A stretch of 41,916 nucleotides of DNA from RI-153 sp963721725 (GTDB taxonomy: Bacteria > Chloroflexota > Anaerolineae > Caldilineales > Caldilineaceae). How positions within the stretch are numbered: position 1 is the stretch's first letter; each line of letters opens with the position of its first letter. The notes below the pieces were generated by a model. The model was not told the DNA's origin. It did no database searches and saw only the letters and a program-made list of their open reading frames with translations. The stretch lies in NCBI GenBank assembly GCA_963721725.1, contig CAVRLX010000008.1, positions 1-41,916 of the forward strand, read 5' to 3'. The translations under genes were made by a program, and so were the position numbers. Below are positions 1 through 9,200 of the stretch, piece after piece.

Positions 1-1
1 T

Positions 2-454
2 CCGTGGGAAGCACAGCCAGCGTTAATGGCCGACTGGCGCGATCTTAACCATGCGGCCCCATCAGCGCTGCCCGCCGCGCCGGCGTTGGATCACCCGTCG
101 CGCCACCAAAACTACTTTAACGCCATTGAGTATCAGCTTCGCATGTTGGCAAAGTTTGTGCGTAGCGACCGGGGCGACAACAGCCTCTTCATTTTTATGG
201 GCGATCATCAGCCGCCCCAGGTCTCGCGCCGCTCCGATGGCTGGTCCACGCCCATCCACATTGTGAGCCGCGACGGCGCGCTGATCGACATGCTGCACCA
301 ATATGGATTTGAATCAGGTCTGGGGGTACAATTGACAGAATCAGCGCTCCGCCACGAAGGACTCTATTCGCTGTTGGTGCGTCTTTTGCTAGAACGCTAC
401 GGTGCGGCGGGGACCCCCTTGCCAGCCTATCGGCCAGAAGGCACGATCAGGTAA
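2..454 (+). CDS. C-terminal fragment of a sulfatase-like (alkaline phosphatase superfamily) hydrolase
   Basis: The frame is open from the first bases of the window, so this is the 3' end of a gene that starts upstream; the ATG at 26 is only an internal methionine. The visible part is about 150 residues. The segment FIFMGDHQPP, with an Asp-His pair after a hydrophobic beta strand, resembles the second metal-binding site of sulfatase/phosphoglycerol-transferase proteins of the alkaline phosphatase superfamily. It is preceded by a Tyr/Phe-rich helix (NYFNAIEYQLRMLAKFV) as in those families. The catalytic Ser/Thr/Cys region and any membrane segments would lie outside the window, so neither substrate nor location can be stated. 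No hairpin terminator follows directly; a palindromic repeat begins some 17 bases after the stop. Confidence 0.6.
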   Translation, partial: PWEAQPALMADWRDLNHAAPSALPAAPALDHPSRHQNYFNAIEYQLRMLAKFVRSDRGDNSLFIFMGDHQPPQVSRRSDGWSTPIHIVSRDGALIDMLHQYGFESGLGVQLTESALRHEGLYSLLVRLLLERYGAAGTPLPAYRPEGTIR

Positions 455-470
455 CAGTCACCATTATGGA

Positions 471-567
471 GTGCAAATTAGTCTAGGGTGGGACGCACTC
501 GCCAGGCGTAGATTGGTCTTGAAAAGACTTTGCGGCGAGTGTGTCGCACCTAAACCTATATCGTTAC
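471..567. mobile_element. Decayed palindromic MITE-like element, copy 1
   Basis: The arms read GGGTGGGACGCACTCGCCA (486-504) and, inverted, GGCGAGTGTGTCGCACC (534-550), matching the better preserved copies at 28154-28246 and 33415-33506. The right end keeps the ATCGTTAC terminus. The left terminus is degenerate (GTGCAAATTAG instead of GTAACGAT) and no clean 8-bp duplication remains, so this is the oldest copy. It fills most of the gap between the sulfatase-like fragment and the YceI gene, ending 25 bases before the YceI start; a transcript through it would fold into a long hairpin. Confidence 0.7.
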
Positions 568-592
568 AATTATTTATTGAAAAGGAGACCCC

Positions 593-1270
593 ATGCGCTT
601 CCGTATCCTTTGGTTCGCCATCCTGTTGTTTGTGATGACTGCCTGTGGGGGCGATGAAGCCACGCCACAGCCTACGGCAGCGCCCACAGTGGCCCTGAGC
701 AGCGCCGACGGTTTGCACACCTTTATCATCGTCCCCGCAGAGTCCAAAGCCTTCTACGAAATGGATGAGGAGTTCTTTCAGGGGGCACTGAGCAAATATG
801 GCATTTCCGTGGGGTCGAGCAAAACCATTGGCAGCACCGACAAAGTCGAAGGCACGCTGCAATTGGATCTGGAGAACGCCACCGTGGGCACCAACCAGTT
901 CACCGTGGATCTGCCCTCGCTGGAGACCGACCAGAGCCTGCGCGACGAGTGGATTCGCAAAAACGCGCTGGAATCCAACACCTATCCACTGGCAACCTTT
1001 GTCGCCAGCGAGATCCGCAATGCCCCGGCCACCTATAGCGAAGGCAGCGAAGCTACCTTCCAACTCGTCGGCGAGATCACCATCCGCGAGATCACGCAGC
1101 CTGCGGTCTTTGATGTCACGGCCACGCTGGTGGGCAACACGATTACAGGTGTTGCGACGGCTCCGCTCAAACTGACAGACTTCGACATTGAACCGCCGAA
1201 CTTTGCCGGAACCCTCACCGTGAAAGATGATTTCGTCGTGCGTCTGGAATTCACCGCCCGCGAGGAATGA
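593..1270 (+). CDS. YceI-family lipoprotein
   Basis: A 225-residue protein. The first 17 residues form a lipoprotein signal with lipobox MTAC (Cys18), followed by a short Thr/Pro/Ala-rich tether, so it is probably anchored outside the membrane. Residues from about 40 to the end match the YceI lipid-binding beta barrel: a FTVDLPSLETDQSLRDEWIR-like strand-loop, the FVASEIR strand, GEITIREITQPAVFDVTATL, and a closing strand DDFVVRLEFTA. YceI proteins bind polyisoprenoid or fatty-acyl ligands in a barrel; the ligand here is unknown. AAAAGGAGACCCC upstream of the ATG is a good ribosome binding site and fixes the start. The gene stands alone between the palindromic element and an inverted repeat that could end its transcript. 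Confidence 0.85.
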   Translation: MRFRILWFAILLFVMTACGGDEATPQPTAAPTVALSSADGLHTFIIVPAESKAFYEMDEEFFQGALSKYGISVGSSKTIGSTDKVEGTLQLDLENATVGTNQFTVDLPSLETDQSLRDEWIRKNALESNTYPLATFVASEIRNAPATYSEGSEATFQLVGEITIREITQPAVFDVTATLVGNTITGVATAPLKLTDFDIEPPNFAGTLTVKDDFVVRLEFTAREE

Positions 1271-1275
1271 CACGC

Positions 1276-1316
1276 TGACAAGGTGACAGGCTGTATTTCA
1301 CCGTGTCACCTTGTCA
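1276..1316 (+). terminator. Inverted repeat TGACAAGGTGACA / TGTCACCTTGTCA after the YceI gene
   Basis: A perfect 13-bp stem (1276-1288 with 1304-1316) and a 15-base loop start 6 bases after the YceI stop. No T-run follows, so factor-independent termination is uncertain. The same word, TGTCACCTTGT, recurs at 12189-12199 upstream of the penicillin acylase gene, so this is also a member of the repeat-word class. Confidence 0.5.
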
Positions 1317-1357
1317 CCCCTTCACTTTAGTACCACTTACACCAAGGAGTACAACCT

Positions 1358-2335
1358 ATGCCCACTTCCCCCATGCGGTTTGGCGTCATTGGCGGCAGCG
1401 GCGTCTATCAAATGGAAGCGCTACAAGACGTGGAAGAGGTTACCCTCTCCACCCCTTTTGGCGAGCCGTCCGACGCCTATGTCACCGGCACGCTCCACGG
1501 CCAGCGCGTGGCTTTTCTGGCCCGCCATGGTCGCGGACACCGCATCAGCCCCACACGCCTGAACCAGCGCGCCAATATCTATGGCTTCAAGCAGCTTGGC
1601 GTGGAATATCTTATTGCCGTCAGCGCTTGTGGCAGCCTGCGCGAGCGCATTCACCCTGGCGACATTGTGATCCCGAATGGGCTGTTTGACCATACACGTG
1701 AACGCCCGCTCTCATTTTTCGACGACCCCAGCGTGGGGACCGCTGGCTTGGTGGCCCATGTCAGTGTTGCCCACCCCTTTTGCGACTTTTTAAGCGAGGT
1801 CTGTCACCGTGCTGTGACGCAAACCGGGGCCACGGTTCACAGCGGCGGCAACTTTATCACGATTGAGGGGCCGCGCTTTAGCACACGCACCGAAAGTTAC
1901 ACCTATCGCCAATGGGGCATGGACATTATCGGCATGACCACCACGCCCGAAGCTCAACTGGCACGCGAGGCCGAGATGAGCTACGCCGTCATGGCGCACG
2001 TCACCGATTACGACGTCTGGCATGACACCGAAGAAGCCGTCACGGTAGAGGCTGTGGTCCGCACACTGTTGCGCAATGCCGGCGTTGCCAAAGATGCGGT
2101 TGTCAATGCCATTGCCCTGCTTGCCAACGCTGGGCCATCGCCGCACCACAATGCCCTGCGCAATGCGATTATGTCGGACAAAAGCCAGGTTCCCGCCCAG
2201 ACGGTGGAGAATTTACGCGATGATTGTGGGGAAGTATTTTTGAGGAAGGATAAGTATACGTGCTACTCAAGTTCGCCGACATTCTGCAGAATTGAGTCTA
2301 CCAGGCTTTGGCGAATGAAGATGCCATTGGCCTGA
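1358..2335 (+). CDS. mtnP: S-methyl-5'-thioadenosine phosphorylase, 3' end frameshifted
   Basis: Cleaves methylthioadenosine with phosphate to adenine and methylthioribose-1-phosphate (methionine salvage, polyamine by-product recycling). Family hallmarks: FGVIGGSGVYQM at the N-terminus, the phosphate/ribose segment FLARHGRGHRISPTRLNQRANI, VSACGSLRERIHPGDIVIP, the substrate loop TIEGPRFSTRTES, and GMTTTPEAQLAREAEM. AAGGAGTACAACCT before the ATG supports the start. The family usually ends near residue 290-295 with a GKYF-like tail. Here the next frame reads VGKYF then TGA at 2241-2243, directly after LRDD. One extra base near 2224 pushes the annotated frame on for about 30 unrelated residues into the 3' end of the opposing DUF3368 relic. 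Function is probably retained or the shift is a sequencing error. Confidence 0.9.
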   Translation: MPTSPMRFGVIGGSGVYQMEALQDVEEVTLSTPFGEPSDAYVTGTLHGQRVAFLARHGRGHRISPTRLNQRANIYGFKQLGVEYLIAVSACGSLRERIHPGDIVIPNGLFDHTRERPLSFFDDPSVGTAGLVAHVSVAHPFCDFLSEVCHRAVTQTGATVHSGGNFITIEGPRFSTRTESYTYRQWGMDIIGMTTTPEAQLAREAEMSYAVMAHVTDYDVWHDTEEAVTVEAVVRTLLRNAGVAKDAVVNAIALLANAGPSPHHNALRNAIMSDKSQVPAQTVENLRDDCGEVFLRKDKYTCYSSSPTFCRIESTRLWRMKMPLA

Positions 2336-2771
2336 AGCTTTACAATAGACGGGGCAATTTCACCAACCAACCCTGCATTCTTTGCTCGGCGCAAGATACC
2401 CAGCGTGCCAATACGACGAATGCCGAGACGCTCGGCCACCCGTCGTGCTTGAGCATCATCCAAAACGCACAATGCTATTCATAATGTGTTGCGACAGAGC
2501 GATAGCCTCGGCTTCACCCTTATCGACAAGAATTGCTAACGATTGCACGACTTGGAGGTTGGGAGGGGTATAACTTCCAGCCACGAAGCAGATCGACTGC
2601 ATTCGCGCCAGGCAAGTTGCGTCCACGGACTGTCACTTCTTCCCATACAGCAGGTGGCAGTAAAACCCGTTGATACAATTGGGGCAGCAAATCTAGCCGC
2701 TCGATGATGGCTAATGCGATCAGCGGGCTACTATCCGCTACGATCACAGGATCAGTGACAGGATCAGTCAT
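2263..2771 (-). pseudogene. DUF3368 (PIN-like) toxin relic with two frameshifts
   Basis: Three consecutive reading frames rebuild one DUF3368 protein, the usual toxin partner of UPF0175 antitoxins. Frame one gives MTDPVTDPVIVADSSPLIAL...RVLLPPAVWEEV. Frame two gives PPNLQVVQSLAILVDKGEAEAIALSQ. Frame three gives VLDDAQARRVAERLGIRRIGTLGILRRAK...LVDSILQNVGELE and the stop. The conserved acidic positions (ADSS, GEAEA, LDD) are all still present. The shifts fall near 2565 (beside a C-run) and near 2475, each one extra base. The ATG overlaps the antitoxin stop (ATGACTGA), the usual coupling in such operons. Its 3' end overlaps the runover part of mtnP. The C-terminus is full length, so decay is recent or the shifts are sequence errors. 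Confidence 0.75.
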
Positions 2772-3013
2772 CACGTAACTCGTCAGCAATTTGGTCATCA
2801 TCCAGGTTAACAACAGGAACTTGCAGTCGGCCTAATTCGAACATAAACTGCAACTTGCCCATTCCACAAAAAGCGGCTGCTTTCCCCAGAGAAAGACGAC
2901 GCAGTTCAAAGAGTTTAACGGCTAGCAAAAAGGTCCGACCAGCTTCAAGCGCCTGTGGTGATTTACCAGAGTACTAAAAGATCCTTAGAGTAGGGAACCG
3001 TCAGCGAGTGCAT
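2764..3013 (-). pseudogene. UPF0175 antitoxin relic, one frameshift
   Basis: From the ATG at 3013 the frame reads MHSLTVPYSKDLLVLW then stop. One base out of phase it continues SGKSPQALEAGRTFLLAVKL, then FELRRLSLGKAAAFCGMGKL, QFMFELGRLQVPVVNLDDDQ and ends IADELRDD. Together these make a complete UPF0175-family protein of about 83 residues, with the family core LSLGKAAxxxGM and a C-terminal acidic tail. GGAGG lies 7 bases before the ATG. The break is one extra base near 2960. It is translationally coupled to the DUF3368 relic (stop and start overlap). UPF0175 proteins are small DNA-binding antitoxin-like partners of DUF3368; the sequence supports membership and pairing, not activity. Confidence 0.7.
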
Positions 3014-3046
3014 TTCAACCTCCGATGGGATATCAGCAATGTAAAA

Positions 3047-3052
3047 ATTATA
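3047..3052 (-). promoter_or_regulatory. Candidate -10 box TATAAT for the toxin-antitoxin relic
   Basis: A perfect TATAAT on the minus strand, about 33 bases upstream of the antitoxin ATG at 3013. No convincing -35 hexamer at 16-18 bases is visible, so this is a weak call. The rest of the gap to the alcohol dehydrogenase start at 3225 holds nothing else recognisable. Confidence 0.3.
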
Positions 3053-3224
3053 TCACACCGCGCCACTACAACAGCCCTTACATTTCTATACTCCGCAGCA
3101 GACAAGGACATTTTTCAAAGAGCAGAAACTCTTCCTTTGTGGCGCTGCTTAGAATACCAAATCCCTGTGGCGTACACAGCTCGTCACACGAAGCCTGTTC
3201 AACCAAGGCAAACGGAGAAACCCT

Positions 3225-4325
3225 ATGAAGATCAAAGCCGCCGTCACGCGTGAAGTTGGCAACCTCACCATTGAAGAAGTGACGCTCGATCCGCCCAAGG
3301 CGGGCGAACTCCTAATCCGCATCAAAGCCGCTGGCGTCTGCCATTCGGATCTAGGATCGCTGCAAGGCCAGATGCGCGCCACGCCGCCGCTAGTGCTCGG
3401 CCACGAAGGCGCGGGGATTGTGGAAGCGGTGGGCAGCGCCGTTACCCGCTTCCGCCCCGGCGACCGTGTGCTAATCAACTGGCTGCCTGGCTGCGGTTCC
3501 TGTGGCACCTGCCAGGGTGGACAGCCCAACCTGTGCGAACGGCTCACCACCACCACCTTTCAAGACCTGCCTGTGGAGGGCACATCCCGTCTGCGCACGG
3601 ACGATGGCGTGCAGTTAAAGCACATGCTCAGTTCCGCCACTATGGCCGAGTATGCCATTGTCAACGAAGATGGCGCCGTGCCGCTGCTGGATGGCGTGCC
3701 CTTTGACGTGGGCGCGATTATCGGCTGCGCCGTGATCACAGGCGTGGGCGCGGTGATCAACACCGCCGCTGTGCCGCCGGGCAGTTCCGCCGCCGTGATC
3801 GGCTGTGGCGGCGTGGGGCTGAATGTGATCCAAGGCTGTGTACTCAGCGGTTGCCATCCCATCATTGCCGTGGATACCGTGGCAAAAAAGCTCGACTTTG
3901 CCCGTCAAATGGGCGCAACGCACACCCTCAATGCCCGTGAAGTGGATGTACTGGCCGAGTTGCGCGCCCTCACCGGGCGCGGCCCCGACTATGTGTTTGA
4001 TGCGGTGGGCGCGTCGGCCACGATCCGCCAGGCCATCCAAGCCGCCCGCCCCGGCGGCACCGCTGTGCTGGTGGGCATGTTCGACGTCAAAAAAGAGGTT
4101 GCCATCTTGCCGGGCTGGATCGTCTCGCAGAACAAGCGACTGTTGGGGTCGTTCGCTGGCTCCATGCACGCCGGGCGCGATCTGCCCAAACTGCAAAAGC
4201 TTTATCTGGCCGGAAAACTCAAGTTAGACGAACTGATCAGCAAGCGCTATACCCTGGAAGAGCTGCCCCAGGCCTTCGCCGACATGGAAGCAGGCGAAGT
4301 GGCGCGCGGCGTGCTGGTCTTTTGA
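3225..4325 (+). CDS. Zinc-dependent medium-chain alcohol dehydrogenase
   Basis: A 366-residue MDR oxidoreductase that interconverts an alcohol and an aldehyde with NAD(H). Catalytic zinc ligands are visible: Cys39 in GVCHSD, His60-Glu61 in LGHEGAG, and Cys168 in GCAVITG. Structural zinc ligands are Cys90, 93, 96 and 104 (C-x2-C-x2-C-x7-C). The Rossmann motif is GCGGVG at about 193-198. The loop organisation (GCAVITGVGAVINTA) is closest to the class III / NDMA-type ADH group, but the substrate cannot be read from sequence. ACGGAGAAACCCT before the ATG supports the start. It is followed by a repeat-filled gap and then the ThDP enzyme on the same strand; the two may be co-transcribed, and an aldehyde made by a decarboxylating ThDP enzyme would be a logical substrate (inference). 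Confidence 0.88.
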   Translation: MKIKAAVTREVGNLTIEEVTLDPPKAGELLIRIKAAGVCHSDLGSLQGQMRATPPLVLGHEGAGIVEAVGSAVTRFRPGDRVLINWLPGCGSCGTCQGGQPNLCERLTTTTFQDLPVEGTSRLRTDDGVQLKHMLSSATMAEYAIVNEDGAVPLLDGVPFDVGAIIGCAVITGVGAVINTAAVPPGSSAAVIGCGGVGLNVIQGCVLSGCHPIIAVDTVAKKLDFARQMGATHTLNAREVDVLAELRALTGRGPDYVFDAVGASATIRQAIQAARPGGTAVLVGMFDVKKEVAILPGWIVSQNKRLLGSFAGSMHAGRDLPKLQKLYLAGKLKLDELISKRYTLEELPQAFADMEAGEVARGVLVF

Positions 4326-4430
4326 GAGGACGATAGACCCATATTAAAAGACGAAAGACGGTGGACGAATAGACGAAGATCAAAACCCGCCTTTTTTACT
4401 CTTCGTCTACGTCCCTCGTCTATCGTCCTC
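4326..4430. repeat. Intergenic short-word repeat forming a long imperfect palindrome
   Basis: The gap between the dehydrogenase and the ThDP enzyme is built of the words GACGATAGAC, GACGAAAGACGG and GACGAATAGACGAAGA. GAGGACGATAGAC (4326-4338) is inverted exactly at 4418-4430, and GACGAATAGACGAAGA is echoed inverted as TCTTCGTCTACGTCC. The transcript could fold into a stem of about 100 bases. The words are the same type as those inside the ThDP enzyme and the PGRP protein. Confidence 0.7.
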
Positions 4431-4462
4431 GGCCCTTCCACCCCATCACAAGGAACTCACCC

Positions 4463-6074
4463 ATGCCGACTGTTGCCGAAACCCTTGCCCAAACCCTCTA
4501 CGATGCCGGGGTGCGCTTTGCCTTTGGCATGCCCGGCGGCGAAACTGTCGAAATTCTCGACGCCATGCGCCGCCGCGACATCCGCTTTGAACTAGTCCAC
4601 CATGAAACCTCCGCGGTCTTCATGGCCGATGCTGTGGCCCGTGTCAGCGGCACGCCTGCCGTCGCCCTGACCACACTCGGCCCGGGAGCCATGAACGCCG
4701 TGCCAGGCATTGCCCACGCCCACCTTGACCGCTCGCCCGTGGTGCTGATCACCGCCCAAAAGCCCGACGCGCTCTTGCCTGACTACACGCACCAGGTGCT
4801 CGATCTGCACGCTATCTTCGCACCCATCACCAAACAGACCGTTAAAATCACCGCCGCCAACGTCAACCACGCCGTGGCCGCGGCTATCGCGCTTGCCCAA
4901 GAGGATCGCCCCGGCCCGGTGCATCTGCAAATCAGCAACGAAGAAGCCGGGCTGACGGCAGACGATAGACCGCAGACCGCAGCCGCACGCTCCAATCTCC
5001 AATCCCCAATCTCCAATATCACTGCTCTCCAAACTGCCCGCGCGCTTCTCGCCAGCGCCCGCCGCCCTGTGATCGTCGTGGGCGTGGGTATGGAACCAGA
5101 GGCCGCCTATGCTTCGCTACGCGAATTCGCCGAGGCAACGGGAGCGCCGATCATCGTCACCCCCAAAGCCAAGGGCGCACTGCCCGACGATCACGCGCTG
5201 AGCGCGGGAACCGTGGGCCTGACGCGCACTGATCCCGTTTACGAGATTTTAGACGAGGCCGATTGCGTGGTGGCTGTGGGCTTTGATGTGGTGGAATTGG
5301 TGAAAGAGTGGCAACATCCCGCTCCGCTGATTTGGCTGGCCCCGTGGCCCAACGTTGATCCCGTGTTGCCCGCAGCGGTTGAATTAGTGGGGCCGCTGTC
5401 ACCCCTTTTGCAACAGTTGAGCGACGGAGAGTTTGCCAGCGCGCCTGATTGGGGAGCGGCGCGCGTGGCCCAGTTCCACGCGAAAGTTGGCGGCACGTCC
5501 ATTGCCCACACCTGCCGCTGGGCGACTTTTGCCACAAACAGTATTGTCGGCCATGCGTCAGCACGCCGCCCGCGAAACTTTGCTGGCTGTGGATGTCGGC
5601 TCGCACAAGATCTTCAGTTCGCTGGACTGGCCGACGCTGCACCCCAACCGCTTTCTCGTCTCCAACGGGCTTTCGTGTATGGGCTTTGCTCTGCCCAGCG
5701 CGCTGGGGGCAAGCCTGGCGCTGGACGGCGCGCCCACGCTCTGCCTGATTGGCGATGGCGGCATGGCAATGTGCCTGGGGGAACTGGGCGTGGTGGCCCG
5801 GCTTGATCTGCCGGTAACGATTGTGGTGATGGTGGATGGCGCGATTGATCTGATCCGGGCGGCGCAGATCCGCAACCGACGACCGGTCCACGGCACAGAG
5901 TTTACGCCACCGGATTTCTGTGCAATTGCCGCCGCCCACGGCATCGCCGCCTTCCGCGCCGCCGATGCCGACAGCCTGGACAATGCCCTGCGCCAGGCGG
6001 CAGCCAGCACCCACCCCACGCTGATTGAAGCGATGATCGATCCGGTGGGCTACCCGACCACGCCGCGCAAATGA
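4463..6074 (+). pseudogene. Thiamine-diphosphate-dependent enzyme (acetolactate synthase-like), frameshifted
   Basis: Two frames make one protein of about 536 residues, the normal length for this family. Part one (4463 to about 5510) holds the N-terminal ThDP pyrimidine-binding domain, with FGMPGGETVEILD and the activating glutamate in HHETSAVFMADA (Glu48), and the central domain (RPVIVVGVGMEP...). Part two, one extra base further on, holds the pyrophosphate domain: DVGSHKIF, NGLSCMGFALPSALGASLA and LIGDGGMAMCLGEL. The Mg-ligand NN of the usual GDG-x(25-30)-NN motif is VD here (VVMVDG), so the Asn ligand is replaced by Asp. Candidate activities are a decarboxylase or acetolactate synthase-like ligase; substrate unknown. 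A repeat-derived linker is inserted between domains one and two. The single break may be a sequencing error. Confidence 0.75.
4961..5021. repeat. In-frame short-word repeat inside the ThDP enzyme
   Basis: GACGGCAGACGATAGAC-type words are followed by CCAATCTCCAATCCCCAATC. In the gene's frame this reads roughly LTADDRPQTAAARSNLQSPI then SNI, falling between the N-terminal and central domains where a linker is tolerated. The peptide NLQSPIS recurs in queA (10761-10790), which is the same DNA word on the opposite strand. Confidence 0.75.
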
Positions 6075-6138
6075 TGTAGAAATTGGGGATCGGAGACTGG
6101 GTATAGCCTAAATCCCCAGGCCTATTTTTCTCTGCCTG

Positions 6139-6167
6139 TTGACCAATCCTCGTCAGCCCAGTACAAT
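6139..6167 (+). promoter_or_regulatory. Candidate housekeeping promoter of the BTAD regulator gene
   Basis: TTGACC (6139-6144), a 17-base spacer and TACAAT (6162-6167), about 100 bases before the start at 6266. Both hexamers are one base from consensus. The rest of the 6075-6265 gap shows a short repeat word near 6080 (ATTGGGGATCGGAGACTGGG) and nothing else. Confidence 0.5.
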
Positions 6168-6265
6168 GGACCCACTGGCTAGACGATTCTCCACACCACC
6201 GCTCCCTTACACCGCTATCGCTCTAGACTCTCTGTTGATGTGTTTCTTTATCTGCGCGAGAGTTT

Positions 6266-9200
6266 ATGAAACCATTGCCCCCTGTCACTGGCACACTCCA
6301 TCTGCTGGGTTCGTTCCGTTTGTATGCAGATCACGCTGATCTCATTCTGGATCAGGCGCGCCTGCCTGCGCTGATTGCGTATCTTGCCCTGCACCCAGGG
6401 CAGCCCATGGCGCGCCAGCACATCTCCTTTCTGCTCTGGCCCGATTCCGACGAAGCCCAGGCCCGCACCAATCTGCGGAATCTACTGTTTAAGCTAAAAA
6501 AAGCCTGGGCCACCTCCAGCCAGATCATCGAGATTACGCGCGCCACCCTCTGCTGGCGAGGCGCACAGGGGCTAGAGGTGGATGTTCTGGCGTTTGAGGC
6601 GGCGTTGGCTCAGGCCCATCAGACCACATCACCGACCCAGGCCGAGACTGCGCTGCGCGCAGCCCTGGCCCACTATGGCGGGGATCTGCTGCCCGATTGC
6701 TATGACGATTGGGCAACCGTGGCGCGCGAACGGCTACGCACCCGTTATCTTCAGGCGTTGGCCCAGTTGGCCCAACTTTTGGAAGAAAAGCGGCTCTATG
6801 ACGAGGCGATTGAACAGACCCAGATCTTGCTGGCCGTGGACCCGCTCCAGGAAGATGCCTATCGCCGCCTGATGCAACTCTATGCCGCCAAACATGACCG
6901 TGCGGCGGCGTTGCGCGCCTATCACACCTGTGCATCTCTGCTGGCGCGCGAGTTGGGCGTGGAGCCAAGCGAGGAGACACAGAACTTACACCATCGGTTG
7001 CTCAACACGGCTCAGCGTGTGATCCCGGTCCAGACGAGTACCGAAGAGACACCCCTGGTAGGCCGCCATGCCGAATGGGATACGCTTTATGGGGCATGGC
7101 AACAAAGCCGCCAGGGCAAAGCGCAATTGGTTTTAATCTGGGGCGAGGCGGGGATTGGCAAGACTCGCCTCGCCAGTGAACTGCTGGATAAGGCAACCCA
7201 CCAGGGCATCAGCACCGCGTCGTCACGCGCCTATGCCTTGGGTGGCGCGCTGGCCTATACGCCTGTGACCGAGTGGCTGCGCCAGCCAGCGCTCAAATCA
7301 GCCCTGGGGAAGATAGAGCCACTCTGGCAGGCGGAGGTGGCGCGCCTTTTGCCCGAATGGCTGTCAGAGCACCCTAACCTGCCCAATCCCGGCCCGCTGC
7401 GTGAAGGCTGGCAACGTCAACGTTTCTATCAGGGATCGGCCCAGCTTCTCCAAGCCGCGCCTGCGCCGCTGCTTCTGCATGTGGACGATCTGCAATGGTG
7501 CGATGGCGAAACCCTGGCCTTTCTCCAGTATGCGCTGGCGGCGTTGGCGGCGCTGCCCATGTTGGTGGTGGGAACGGTCCGCAGCGAGGAGATCGGCGAA
7601 CAGCATCCCCTGCACAGCCTGCGCCATGCGCTGCACCACACAAATCAACTGATTGAGATTGAGTTGGGGCCGTTGAACGTGGCCGAGAGTGCCGAACTGG
7701 CGACACAGACGGCTGGGGCGCTGCTGGATGCGAAGGTCCAGGCGGTGCTCTATGCACAAAGCGAGGGACATCCACTCTTTTTGGTGGAAATGGTTCGCAT
7801 CAGGCAGGCGGGGAGCCAAGCCCATTCCCAGGCCGAAGACGCGCCACACCCGACAGAAACAGCGGCCATTACCACAATTCCGCCCAAAATTCGTAGGGTC
7901 ATCTCGGCGCGGTTGGATCAACTATCGGCGACGGCGCGCACGCTGGCGCAATTAGCCGCCGTGATGGGGCGAGCGTTTACGTATGCCGTGCTGCATCGTG
8001 CCGGCGATGGCGACGAGGACGCGCTGGTGCAGGCATTGGATGAACTGTGGCGGCGGCGCATTGTGCGCGAGCAGGGCACAGAGGGCTACGATTTCAGCCA
8101 TGATCGCATCCGCGAAGTAGCCTATGCCGAAATGAGCAACGTCCGACGGCGGCTTTTTCACCGGCGGGTGGCGGCGGCGCTAACCGATCTATACGCGCAC
8201 GATCTGGAGCCGATCCACGGGCAATTGGCGCTGCATCATGATCGCAGCGGCAATCTGGCCGAGGCATGTCTGCACTACCGGCTGGCGGGCGAGCGCGCCG
8301 TGGAACAGTACGCGGACGCCGACGCCCAGGCCTATTTCAGCCGTGCCCTGGCCCTGACGCCGGCGACGGAGAGCGAGTCGAAATTCAAGTTGTACCTGGC
8401 ACGTGAACACGTTTTCAACCAGATGGGAGCACGCGACCGCCAACAGGAAGATTTGCGTGCGTTGGATGCCCTCTGCCCGAAGGTCTTGCCCCTGCGCCCA
8501 GAGGCAAGCGCAGAAGTGGCATTGCGCTGGGCAGAGCATGGTAATCAAACGGCCAACCATGCGTTGACAATAGAAAAGTCAACCCACGCCATTACACTGG
8601 CACACTCCCTCCCCAATAGCACCCAGTTGCAAGCACAGGCGCATCACTGGTTAGCCACTGGCTTCTGGTGGCATACCCAATTTGCCGAGGCACGCCACCA
8701 TTTTCAGCGGGCCGCCGAACTAGCCCGCTCCGTAGGGATGAGTTCAGTAGAGGCGCGCGCGATTGAGCATCTTGCCGCCACAGGCATGTTTACGGGGATG
8801 ACAGTAGAGCATATTCAGTCATTGCTCGATCATGCCCTGATTCTGGTCGAGCCTTCTGGCAACCCAGAGCGCATTGCCAGTCTTTACAACAAACTGGGCT
8901 ATCTTCCCTATGCCAGGGGTGCGGCAGAGGACTATGCCACTGCCCAGGATTACTATGAAAAGGGCATTGCCATTGTGCGCCAAATTGGTAAACGCATGGA
9001 CGAGGCAAGTTTGTTGATCAACTTAGCCATGATCCATACGTTGTGTGGTCGGTATCAGCGCGCAGGGGAAATCTTGCGTGAGGGATTGCAGCTTTCTCAG
9101 CAGACAAAGTATGGATCCAGAATTGCCATTGCATACCATTTTGAGGGGGTACGTTTGTTAGAACAGGGGGATCTGGACGGCTCGCTGACGATGTTGCAGA

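Noticed and set aside
464..1273. A 269-residue minus-strand ORF opposite the YceI gene
   Set aside because: It is antisense to a well-supported gene, has no recognisable motifs and lacks a sensible start; it is a shadow of GC-rich coding.
4463..6074. Programmed frameshift in the ThDP enzyme
   Set aside because: No slippery heptamer or downstream pseudoknot is evident at about 5510, and six other breaks of the same sense suggest error or decay.
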